Shown: positions 1 to 6,209 of the stretch, in pieces
Layout: every line of letters starts with the position of its first letter
How positions within the stretch are numbered: position 1 is the stretch's first letter
Assembly: GCA_007125835.1 (NCBI GenBank)
Contig: SLCJ01000406.1
Span: forward strand, 1-7,940
Origin: Verrucomicrobiales bacterium
GTDB lineage: Bacteria > Verrucomicrobiota > Verrucomicrobiia > Verrucomicrobiales > SLCJ01
DNA length: 7,940 nucleotides
Direction of reading: 5' to 3'
Translations under genes and position numbers: made by a program
Notes under the pieces: model-generated
Told to the model about the DNA's origin: nothing
What the model saw: the letters and a program-made list of their open reading frames with translations, nothing else
The model's database searches: none

Positions 1-66
1 GGTCAGAACATGGGTGACACTTGGGAGGGGTGAGGGTTACAGATTGGTGGTGGTAAGGCGGTGTTT

Positions 67-510
67 TTATTGGGTGGGAGGGAGGGCTGTGCGGTAGCCG
101 TCGGCGTAGGCTTGGAAGACTTTATGGATTTCGTCGCGGATGCGGCGGAAGGCGTCCTTTTCGGATTCGCCTGGGCGCGCGGCCTTGGGTGGATCGTCGA
201 AGCCCCAGTGGTGGCGTTGTGTCTGCCCGGGGAAGGTGGGGCAGGCATCGCTGGCATTGCCGCAGACAGTGATTACGGTTTCGATCCCGGTGTCGAGGAA
301 GCGGTCGAGCTGTTTGGACTCGTGGTGAGAGATATCGATGTTGATTTCAGCGAGTGCTTCGATGGCGATGGGGTGCACGTATCCGGCGGGATGTGAGCCT
401 GCGCTGTGGACGTCGAACAGGTCGCCTGCGAGGTGGCGGAGGATGCCTTCGGCCATGTGGCTACGGCAGGAATTGCCGGTGCAGAGGATGAGGACTTTGC
501 GCTTTTTCAT
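67..510 (-). CDS. arsC: Arsenate reductase, thioredoxin-coupled (LMW-phosphatase fold)
   Basis: This enzyme reduces arsenate to arsenite in the cytoplasm so that the arsenite can be exported. The 147-residue product has the usual family length. The N-terminal phosphatase loop CTGNSCR gives the nucleophile Cys10 and the phosphate-binding Arg16, with Cys15 inside the loop. The redox pair Cys83 and Cys90 lies in VCGNASDAC, the C-x6-C spacing of the Staphylococcus pI258-type enzyme. HWGFDDP (residues 101-107) supplies the general-acid aspartate at Asp105. These residues mark the thioredoxin/thioredoxin-reductase-dependent class rather than the glutaredoxin class. The ATG at 508-510 starts immediately before the expected beta strand KVLILC. 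The gene follows arsA by 39 bases with no visible Shine-Dalgarno sequence and is the last ars gene in the window. Family assignment is very secure. Confidence 0.96.
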   Translation of the reverse strand: MKKRKVLILCTGNSCRSHMAEGILRHLAGDLFDVHSAGSHPAGYVHPIAIEALAEINIDISHHESKQLDRFLDTGIETVITVCGNASDACPTFPGQTQRHHWGFDDPPKAARPGESEKDAFRRIRDEIHKVFQAYADGYRTALPPTQ

Positions 511-549
511 GTTGGGTGGCGTGTGTTGGTGAGGCAGAGGTTGGGTTTT

Positions 550-2487
550 TTAGGTGGGCTCTTGATTTGCCTGGTTGGTTGTGGTGGTGTTGTGGTGGTG
601 GATGAGGTGTAGCAGGGCGTGGCGACCGATGGGTTCGAGAGGCGACCAGTCGACGGCATAGACTTTTCGACGGGAGTGGTTTTGGAGGATTTCCTGGATG
701 TGTTTGGATTCGGAACGACTGCGGGCGGCGAGGATGGGGTCGGCTGTGGTCAGGTCGGCGAGGCTCTGATTGATGATCCAGCTTTGTGGTTCGATGCCGG
801 CGCGGCGCAGGTCGTCCTGGAGGTCGGCGGCCTCGCGCACGGGAGTGGTTTCGGCAAGGGTTACCAGCAGGATGCGGGTGAAGGCGGGATCGCGCAGGCG
901 CGGCAGCAGGTTTGCGATAGCTTCTTCATGATGGGGGGAGCGGGATTGGCGTCCGAGTTCTCGATGGTAGGCTTGGGTGGCATCGAGTAGGAGCAGGGTG
1001 TGGCCGGTGGGGGCGGTGTCGAGCACGACGAATCCATTGTCTCCGTGAGCGACGGTGCGAGCGAACGCGCGGAATACGGCGATCTCAGTGGTGCATGGTG
1101 ATCGGAGGTCTTCTTCGATGAGGGCTTTGGCCTCTGGATCGAGGTTGTCGGGTTGGGAGGCGAGCACTTCGCGGGTGTAGGCTTCTGTTTCGGCCTGTGG
1201 ATCGATTCGCTCAATCTGAAGAGTGCCGGTTTCTCCGTTCAGTGCGTCTTGCAGATGGGCTGCGGGGTCGGTGGTGGAGAGCAACACATTGGCGCCGCGC
1301 TCTGCCAGGGCGAGGGCGAGAGCGGCGGCGATGGTGGTTTTGCCCACGCCGCCTTTGCCCATGGTCAGGATTACGCCGCGGCCTGATGCCGCCAGTTCTT
1401 CGGCAAGGTCGGAAGGGTTGGAAGGGTTGGAAGGGTTGGAAGGGTTGGAAGGGTTGGAAGGGTTGGAAGGGTTGGAAGGGTTGGAAGGGTTGGAAGGGGG
1501 GGTGCCGTTTTGGATGTTGTTTGTGGTGGAGCGGAAGAAGGCGCGGAGTATGTCGAGGCCGACGAGGTTGTCTGAAAGGAGGGGGGCGAGGTAGAGTGGC
1601 TTGGAGGCGAGAAACTCCTTCGAGGTGGCAATGGCCCGGGATTGTTTTTCTGCCCATTTGGCGGACACGTCGTCGTCGGGGTGGGTTGGGGTGAACCAGC
1701 CGTTGATCGCGAGGCATTGGTTGGAGATGGCGAGGTTCTCAAGTTCTTGGGCGGTACGCCGGGCTTCCCGCAGGGCAGCCGGTTGCGGTCGGCTGACGAG
1801 GATGACGCGGGTTTGTGTGTGGTCCTTGAGCACGTCGACTGCGGTCGAATAGAGGGAGCGTTGTTTTTCCAATCCGGCCAGGGGACCGAGGCAGGATTGA
1901 CCGCTGGTGTTGTGATTGAGAAAGCCGGTCCATGCTTGGGAGAGGGCCATGAGGCGGAGGGTGTGGCCGGTGGGGGCGGTGTCGAAAACGATATGTGCGT
2001 GGGTGGCGGCGTCGGCTCCGTCGGCGGCGAGGAATTCGGTGAATTCGTCGAAGGCGGCGATTTCCATTGTGCATGCGCCCGAGAGCTGCTCTTCCATTTC
2101 GCGCAGGGTGGGTTCCGGGAGCAGTCCGCGCATGGGGCCGATGATCCGTTCGCGGTAGGCTGCCGCTGCGGCGGCGGGGTTGATGTTGAGAGCGGAGAGG
2201 GTGGGGGCGGAGGGCACAGGGCGTGGCGTGCGTGCGAGTTCGAGGCCCAGCACTTGGTCGAGGTTCGAGGCGGGGTCGGTGCTGACCAGGAGGGTTTGGC
2301 GCCCTGAGTCGGCGAGTGCAAGCGCGGTGGCGCAGGCGATGGATGTTTTTCCCACGCCTCCCTTGCCGGTGAAAAACAGGAAACGCGGCGCATCCGTCAA
2401 GATGTCGGCGATGGGTCTGTGTGGGAGGGGAAGTGTGGAATGCAAGGGGGATGAGGGGGTGGTCTGGTTGTTGTTGTGGTGGTTCAC
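550..2487 (-). CDS. arsA: Arsenite-transporting ATPase (two-domain ArsA)
   Basis: ArsA is the soluble ATPase that energises arsenite extrusion through a membrane permease and receives arsenite from ArsD. With the GTG start at 2485-2487 it has 645 residues, against about 583 in the E. coli plasmid protein. Both halves are present. A1 has P-loop GKGGVGKT at 41-48 and signal-transduction motif DTAPTGHT at 169-176. A2 has the same motifs at 377-384 and 490-497. The three metalloid-ligand cysteines of the family are visible: Cys139 (SGACTMEIAAF), Cys199 (SCLGPLAGLEKQ) and Cys465 (SPCTTEIAVF). The halves are joined by a linker containing nine NPS tripeptides (333-359). GTG was chosen because it overlaps the arsD stop by four bases, typical of translational coupling. 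An alternative TTG at 2398-2400 would give an N-terminus closer to family length. Reading further upstream to an ATG at 2784 only adds an arsD-overlapping shadow. The C-terminus is His/Thr/Asn-rich and looks non-conserved. Confidence 0.96.
   Translation of the reverse strand: MNHHNNNQTTPSSPLHSTLPLPHRPIADILTDAPRFLFFTGKGGVGKTSIACATALALADSGRQTLLVSTDPASNLDQVLGLELARTPRPVPSAPTLSALNINPAAAAAAYRERIIGPMRGLLPEPTLREMEEQLSGACTMEIAAFDEFTEFLAADGADAATHAHIVFDTAPTGHTLRLMALSQAWTGFLNHNTSGQSCLGPLAGLEKQRSLYSTAVDVLKDHTQTRVILVSRPQPAALREARRTAQELENLAISNQCLAINGWFTPTHPDDDVSAKWAEKQSRAIATSKEFLASKPLYLAPLLSDNLVGLDILRAFFRSTTNNIQNGTPPSNPSNPSNPSNPSNPSNPSNPSNPSNPSDLAEELAASGRGVILTMGKGGVGKTTIAAALALALAERGANVLLSTTDPAAHLQDALNGETGTLQIERIDPQAETEAYTREVLASQPDNLDPEAKALIEEDLRSPCTTEIAVFRAFARTVAHGDNGFVVLDTAPTGHTLLLLDATQAYHRELGRQSRSPHHEEAIANLLPRLRDPAFTRILLVTLAETTPVREAADLQDDLRRAGIEPQSWIINQSLADLTTADPILAARSRSESKHIQEILQNHSRRKVYAVDWSPLEPIGRHALLHLIHHHNTTTTNQANQEPT
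1411..1491. repeat. 9-bp tandem repeat (GGAAGGGTT)x9 in arsA linker
   Basis: Nine perfect head-to-tail copies of GGAAGGGTT on the plus strand are followed by one decayed copy at 1492-1500. On the arsA coding strand each unit reads AAC CCT TCC, so the array encodes nine Asn-Pro-Ser tripeptides and sits exactly in codon phase. Gain or loss of units therefore keeps arsA in frame. The array lies between the A1 and A2 ATPase halves, where length changes should be tolerated. There are no spacers, so this is a minisatellite-like array and not CRISPR. Confidence 0.97.
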
Positions 2488-2816
2488 TGCGGATCGGATG
2501 GGGAGGTGTTTTGAATGCGTTGGAGCAGGGCGGTGCGTTCGGTTTCCCCGGGGTAGCGTCCCTTGAGAACCAATTCCCCATTGATGAAAATCAAGGGCAG
2601 CGCGGTGGTGCCTTCGTCGTTGAGGATTCGCTTTACTTCCGGGTTGCGGGCGAATTCGGCGGGTTGTTGGGCTAGGTTGTAGCGTTCGACCGTGGCTCCG
2701 AGGCTTTTGATTTGCTGGAGCATTTCGGTGATTCTGAGGAGTGTTGGGTCTAGCACTGGGCCGCAGACGCCGGTTGAGCAGCACATGGGGGGATCGAAGA
2801 GAGAGACGGTGATCAT
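2484..2816 (-). CDS. arsD: Arsenite metallochaperone and weak repressor ArsD
   Basis: ArsD binds As(III)/Sb(III) in the cytoplasm and hands it to ArsA, raising the affinity of the pump for arsenite. It has also been described as a weak DNA-binding repressor. The 110-residue product has a thioredoxin-like fold pattern. The N-terminal strand ITVSLFDPPMCCSTGVCG carries Cys12, Cys13 and Cys18, the three cysteines needed for metallochaperone activity in the E. coli protein. The C-terminal vicinal cysteine pairs of that longer protein are absent, as in many chromosomal ArsDs. The motif TALPLIFINGELVLKGRYP (70-88) is characteristic of the family. The ATG at 2814-2816 lies 18 bases after the arsR stop with no Shine-Dalgarno sequence. 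The stop overlaps the arsA GTG by four bases, suggesting coupled synthesis of chaperone and ATPase. Confidence 0.96.
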   Translation of the reverse strand: MITVSLFDPPMCCSTGVCGPVLDPTLLRITEMLQQIKSLGATVERYNLAQQPAEFARNPEVKRILNDEGTTALPLIFINGELVLKGRYPGETERTALLQRIQNTSPSDPQ

Positions 2817-2834
2817 GGAGTGGATTGGGGAGCG

Positions 2835-3227
2835 TTAGCAGGAGTTGGTGAGGCAGAGGTTGCGGATGATTCCGGGGGTTTTCTCATCGCAGGCGGCGCC
2901 CCAGCGGGCAACTACGTCGGTGCGGCGTTCGATGTCGGCGGCCAGTTCGGGGTCGGATTTGCGCAGGGAGGGCAGGGCTTTGAGATTCGCGGCGAGCAGC
3001 GGGTTTGGGGCGGCGGCGAGGCGGCAGATCGTCCAGTTGTGGCAGCGGTGGCTCTCGACCGCGCCTGCGCTCCGAAGTACTTTGAGGTGGCGTGACACTT
3101 TGGGCTGGTCGATCTCCAGGACTTCGCCGAGGTGGCAGACGCAGAGCGGGCCATCCAGCAGGAGATTGAGGATTCGCAGGCGTGTGGCATCGCCTAGGCA
3201 CTGATAGAGTTTCGCTGCCTTGATCAT
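2835..3227 (-). CDS. arsR: ArsR-family arsenite-responsive transcriptional repressor
   Basis: This is a winged-helix repressor of the ArsR/SmtB family. It would bind its own promoter and release DNA when As(III) binds cysteines near the DNA-binding helices. From the ATG at 3225-3227 the product has 130 residues and begins MIKAAKLYQCLGDATRLRIL, the standard N-terminus. The metalloid box LCVCHL carries Cys29 and Cys31, matching the ELCVCDL box of type-1 ArsR, and the recognition helix follows as PKVSRHLKVLRSAGAV. The C-terminus (ACDEKTPGIIRNLCLTNSC) has three further cysteines whose role cannot be judged from sequence. An in-frame ATG at 3282-3284 would add 19 residues (MRKIEYAFARIFYLCFFIR) that look unlike the family and would put the candidate operator inside the gene, so it was not used. 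It is first in the arsRDAC operon. Confidence 0.95.
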   Translation of the reverse strand: MIKAAKLYQCLGDATRLRILNLLLDGPLCVCHLGEVLEIDQPKVSRHLKVLRSAGAVESHRCHNWTICRLAAAPNPLLAANLKALPSLRKSDPELAADIERRTDVVARWGAACDEKTPGIIRNLCLTNSC

Positions 3228-3248
3228 GCGGATAAAGAAGCACAGGTA

Positions 3249-3272
3249 GAATATTCGAGCAAATGCATATTC
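3249..3272. promoter_or_regulatory. Candidate ArsR operator (inverted repeat GAATAT-N12-ATATTC)
   Basis: A perfect 6-bp inverted repeat, GAATAT at 3249-3254 and ATATTC at 3267-3272, is separated by 12 bases and lies 22 bases upstream of the chosen arsR start. The left arm extends to the palindrome GAATATTC (3249-3256). The 8-mer ATATTCGA also occurs twice as a direct repeat (3251-3258 and 3267-3274). ArsR-family repressors usually bind AT-rich imperfect dyads at the promoter of their own operon, so position and symmetry fit an operator. No strong -35/-10 pair could be assigned around it. This is inference from position and symmetry only. Confidence 0.45.
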
Positions 3273-3336
3273 GATTTTCCGCATTTTAGTTCTGGCGTAG
3301 GGTGGTGGCCGGAGGCGAGGTGGTGTCGATCCGGCA

Positions 3337-3364
3337 TTGCGGAGTGGCTGGGGGGATTTAAATT
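3337..3364 (+). promoter_or_regulatory. Weak candidate sigma70-type promoter for the rightward operon
   Basis: The only AT-rich island upstream of the rightward operon is ATTTAAATTAAT near 3356-3367. Within it TAAATT (3359-3364) matches four of six consensus -10 bases, and TTGCGG (3337-3342) matches three of six -35 bases at 16-bp spacing. This would give a leader of roughly 75 bases before the ATG at 3446. The match is poor and the spacer is otherwise GC-rich, so the call is tentative. Confidence 0.22.
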
Positions 3365-3445
3365 AATGCGACAAATCCGGGTGCGGGGTGCGTTCTCTAG
3401 GGAGGGCAATCCGCCCGGGACATCCGAGTTGAATTTGAGAACACA

Positions 3446-6196
3446 ATGATATCCACCCCCCCAGAGACAGGCGCGCGCGGAGAGGCATCCGGCCTGCCCC
3501 CTGAGATCGGCTCGCGACTGGAGCGTCTGCGGCGCAATCTGTGGCGGGCGAAAAGCCTGGAGACGGCGTTGGTGGCCGTTTTCTTCGTGTTGGCGGCCTT
3601 TGGCGCGATGTTTGTGTTGGACCGCATGGCGGACACGCCGGTGTGGCTGCGGATCTGTCTGCTGGCTGTGGCGTTGGCGGTATTTGTATTCTACCTTCCA
3701 TACCGCGTGCATCGCTGGCTGTGGCGGTATCGGCGGCACCACGATTTGGCGCGATTGGTGGCTGCGACGCATCCGCGTTTTGGCGACCGTTTGCTGGGAG
3801 CCGTTGAGCTGGCGGCGCGTGAGGAGGATGAGGAGGCTTTGTCCGGGGTGTTGAAGCGCGCGGCGCTGCGGCAGGTGGCGGTGGAGGCGGAGTCCCGTCC
3901 GGTGGTTTTTGTCGATTCGCTGCCGAAGACGCGCAACCGGCGTTGGGCGGGACTTTCGGCCTTGTGTGTGGCGGGAGCGGCGGCGTCGTTTTTGTTCGCC
4001 CCGGATGCGGCTTTCAACTCGATGAAGCGCTGGCTGAATCCCTTTGGTGATATCCCGCGCTTTACTTTTACGCAGTTTGAGCCGCTGCCGGAACGACTGG
4101 TGGTGGCAAGGGGTGAGCCGTTCGAGCTGCGTCTTCGCCTGGCGGATACCTCGCGGCACCTTCCCTCGCGGGCTTCGGTGCGCGTGGGTGCGGACGCGGC
4201 TTTTGAGGTGGAGCGCGAGGGCCGGGAATTCGAGTTTCGTTTCAACGGTGTGCTTGAGCCGCAGACGCTGGCTTTTGCAGCGGGGGACAGCCTGCCCCAG
4301 ATTGAAGTGGTGCCACTGCCGCGCCCGGCGGTGGTGGCGGCGCGTGCCGAGGTGCGGCTGCCGGAGTACCTCCAGCAGGTGCCCCAGAAGGTGACACTGG
4401 CTGACGGGAGTTTTTCGGCGGTGGAGGGTTCAGAGGTTATGTTAGAGTGGGAGACGACACGCCCGCTGGCCCGCGCGAGGCTGGTCGAGGTGTCGGCGGA
4501 CGCGGGTGGGGGTGATGTTCCGGCGCGGAATCTGGCGATCAAGGGGGAGACGGTGGGAACGGCGGACGCGATTGAGGTTGGCTTGGCCCCCCGGGCTGAA
4601 GAAAGCGGAGGCCGCCCGGCGTATCGGATGCGGCGTTTCCAAGTTGAGTTTGCCGATGAGAATGGCCTTGAGCCTGCGCGTCCTTTCCCGCTGGCGATGC
4701 GGGTGGTGCCTGACCTTCCACCTACGGTGTTTCTCGAAGCCGGGGCGCGCGAGGTGATGATTCTTGAGGAGGAAACATTGGAATACCGAGTCTCGGCTGG
4801 CGATGATTTTGGCGTGCGGCGTGTGGGCTTGCAGTGGGTGGATGCGATGAACCGGGAGGCACCGCCATTGGGAGAGGTGGTTCTCGCCGAAGGCGGACCG
4901 TTGATGCGCCGTCTTGAAGCGGAAGGGGTGTTCAGTCCGGAGTCGTTGCGTCTTGGGCCGCAGCGGCTGTGGCTGCAGGCCTGGGCTGAAGACTACCATC
5001 CTGAAAGGGGGCGTGTGCTTTCGGAGCCAGTTTTGCTGGTGATCATGGATCGCAGCGAGCACGCGGAAATGCTTCGCGACCGTTTTTCGCGGTTGATGGA
5101 TCGGCTGGAGGAGGCGGCGCGGCGCGAGAACTCGAATCTGGCGGAGAACCGGCGGATCGAGCGCCTTCCGGGGGCGGAATTTGAAACGGAGGAGACCCGT
5201 GAGAGGGTGGAGCAGCAGCTGCGGGCCGAGGAGGCGAATCGCGCGTCGATCGAGGAATTGGGTGAGGACGCTGCGGCTTTGTTCCGTGAGGCGTTGCGCA
5301 ACCGCGATGTGCAGGCCGAGGCGATGCAAAATTGGTCGCGTCTTCTGGAGGAACTGGACCGCATCGCCGAAGAGGGGATGCCGGCCGTGGAAGACGCCCT
5401 GGCGCAGGCTGCCGAGCCCGGCGACCGCTCGGGAGAAGAGCGCAAGGCCGACGCCGCCGAGGCGGTCGAGCGGCAGGAGGAGGTGTTGGAAATGATGCGT
5501 CAGGCGATGCGTTTCGCCAACCGCGTGGAGCAGAACATGGAGGCGGGTGCCTTTGTGACGCGGCTTCGGCAGGCGGCACGTGGCACCGATGCCCAGGCGA
5601 CGACGCTGCGAGAGTTCGTGCGGCGGCGCGTCGGCATCGAGGGGCCGACGCGAACTGCCGGGCTGGAGAGCGAGGCGCTCGAACGGGATGATTACGCCAC
5701 ATTGGCGGAGGCCTCTTCCGATCAGGATGCACTGCGCCGCCGTCTCGAGGTGCTGGCTGAGGACCTCGGGCATTTTTACCGCCGCACCGACCGTGAGGTT
5801 TTCGAGCAGATCCGGACGATGATGGTTGAGTCGGAAATTCTGGATTCCTATGGGAGGATGGCCGGGCAGATGCGGCGCAACTGGGCAGGCCGCACGGTGC
5901 CCGAGCTGCTCACTTGGGCCGAACGGATCCACGAATGGGCCGACTTGCTGGACCCCCGCAGCGGCGGCGGGGGAGGCGGCGGAGGAGGAGGCGGTGGATC
6001 GGAAGCGCAGGGCGACGTGGAACTCATGCTGCAATTGCTGCGCTTCGTGCAGCAGACTCAGGATATCCAAGGGCGAACCCGCTCGATTGACCGGCGCAAG
6101 AGCGAGGCGGGCGGCGAAGACGCTCCAGACCGCGGCGCGGAGGCAGGGGAAGGGGCTTCAAGTGTGACTGAACCCCAGCTCCCGGACGAAGCGTAG
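3446..6196 (+). CDS. DUF4175-like large membrane-anchored protein
   Basis: Its function is not known. The 916-residue product has no cleavable signal. It has three hydrophobic segments near residues 40-59, 67-86 and 168-185, with a soluble stretch between the second and third that includes HHDLARLVAATHPRFGDRLLGAVEL. This resembles the N-terminal architecture of DUF4175-type proteins of Bacteroidota and the PVC group. Residues about 200-535 look beta-rich (e.g. RAEVRLPEYLQQVPQKVTLADGS, VPDLPPTVFLE, VSAGDDFGVRRVGLQW) and are probably extracytoplasmic immunoglobulin-like modules. From about 540 to 835 the sequence is charged and helical, likely coiled coil. A run of 12 glycines (840-851) precedes a short helix and an acidic disordered tail. 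The gene starts the rightward cluster; its stop is 13 bases before the next ATG, consistent with one transcript. The start at 3446 has no clear Shine-Dalgarno sequence, but no plausible alternative precedes it. The CDS is secure; the family name is a recollection from architecture. Confidence 0.88.
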   Translation: MISTPPETGARGEASGLPPEIGSRLERLRRNLWRAKSLETALVAVFFVLAAFGAMFVLDRMADTPVWLRICLLAVALAVFVFYLPYRVHRWLWRYRRHHDLARLVAATHPRFGDRLLGAVELAAREEDEEALSGVLKRAALRQVAVEAESRPVVFVDSLPKTRNRRWAGLSALCVAGAAASFLFAPDAAFNSMKRWLNPFGDIPRFTFTQFEPLPERLVVARGEPFELRLRLADTSRHLPSRASVRVGADAAFEVEREGREFEFRFNGVLEPQTLAFAAGDSLPQIEVVPLPRPAVVAARAEVRLPEYLQQVPQKVTLADGSFSAVEGSEVMLEWETTRPLARARLVEVSADAGGGDVPARNLAIKGETVGTADAIEVGLAPRAEESGGRPAYRMRRFQVEFADENGLEPARPFPLAMRVVPDLPPTVFLEAGAREVMILEEETLEYRVSAGDDFGVRRVGLQWVDAMNREAPPLGEVVLAEGGPLMRRLEAEGVFSPESLRLGPQRLWLQAWAEDYHPERGRVLSEPVLLVIMDRSEHAEMLRDRFSRLMDRLEEAARRENSNLAENRRIERLPGAEFETEETRERVEQQLRAEEANRASIEELGEDAAALFREALRNRDVQAEAMQNWSRLLEELDRIAEEGMPAVEDALAQAAEPGDRSGEERKADAAEAVERQEEVLEMMRQAMRFANRVEQNMEAGAFVTRLRQAARGTDAQATTLREFVRRRVGIEGPTRTAGLESEALERDDYATLAEASSDQDALRRRLEVLAEDLGHFYRRTDREVFEQIRTMMVESEILDSYGRMAGQMRRNWAGRTVPELLTWAERIHEWADLLDPRSGGGGGGGGGGGGSEAQGDVELMLQLLRFVQQTQDIQGRTRSIDRRKSEAGGEDAPDRGAEAGEGASSVTEPQLPDEA
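5963..5998 (+). repeat. GGN-run encoding 12 consecutive glycines
   Basis: Twelve successive GGN codons (GGC, GGG, GGA, GGT mixed) encode Gly840-Gly851 of the DUF4175-like protein. The tract sits between the last long helical block (ending WADLLDPRS) and a short C-terminal helix (ELMLQLLRFVQQTQDI). It probably forms a flexible hinge. Codons are varied, so it is a partly diverged triplet repeat. Confidence 0.95.
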
Positions 6197-6209
6197 CCTT
6201 TTCAGAGAC

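Noticed and set aside
1411..1500. CRISPR array or telomere-like repeat
   Set aside because: The 9-bp units are head-to-tail with no spacers and lie in codon phase inside arsA, so a coding minisatellite explains them.
1642..2307. 221-codon open frame on the plus strand inside arsA
   Set aside because: It is antisense to conserved ArsA motifs, Gly-rich, and without a leader or known domain.
2488..2784. N-terminal extension of ArsA to an ATG at 2784 (744-residue reading)
   Set aside because: The added 99 residues run through arsD in another frame, are Arg/Pro/His-rich with no ArsA similarity, and the family starts close to FLFFTGKGG.
3228..3284. Upstream ATG of arsR adding 19 residues
   Set aside because: The extension (MRKIEYAFARIFYLCFFIR) is not like ArsR N-termini, and it would place the candidate operator within coding sequence.
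3404..3416. Small hairpin GGGC-AATCC-GCCC as a terminator
   Set aside because: The stem is only four pairs, no T-run follows, and its position between divergent genes does not call for a terminator.
3224..4159. 311-codon minus-strand open frame spanning the divergent spacer
   Set aside because: It overlaps the start of the rightward gene antisense and reads into the arsR start; composition is Arg/Gln/His-rich and shadow-like.
4442..6070. 542-codon open frame on the minus strand
   Set aside because: It is antisense to the DUF4175-like gene and composed of His/Arg/Leu/Pro-rich sequence with no recognisable motif; long antisense frames are common in GC-rich genes.
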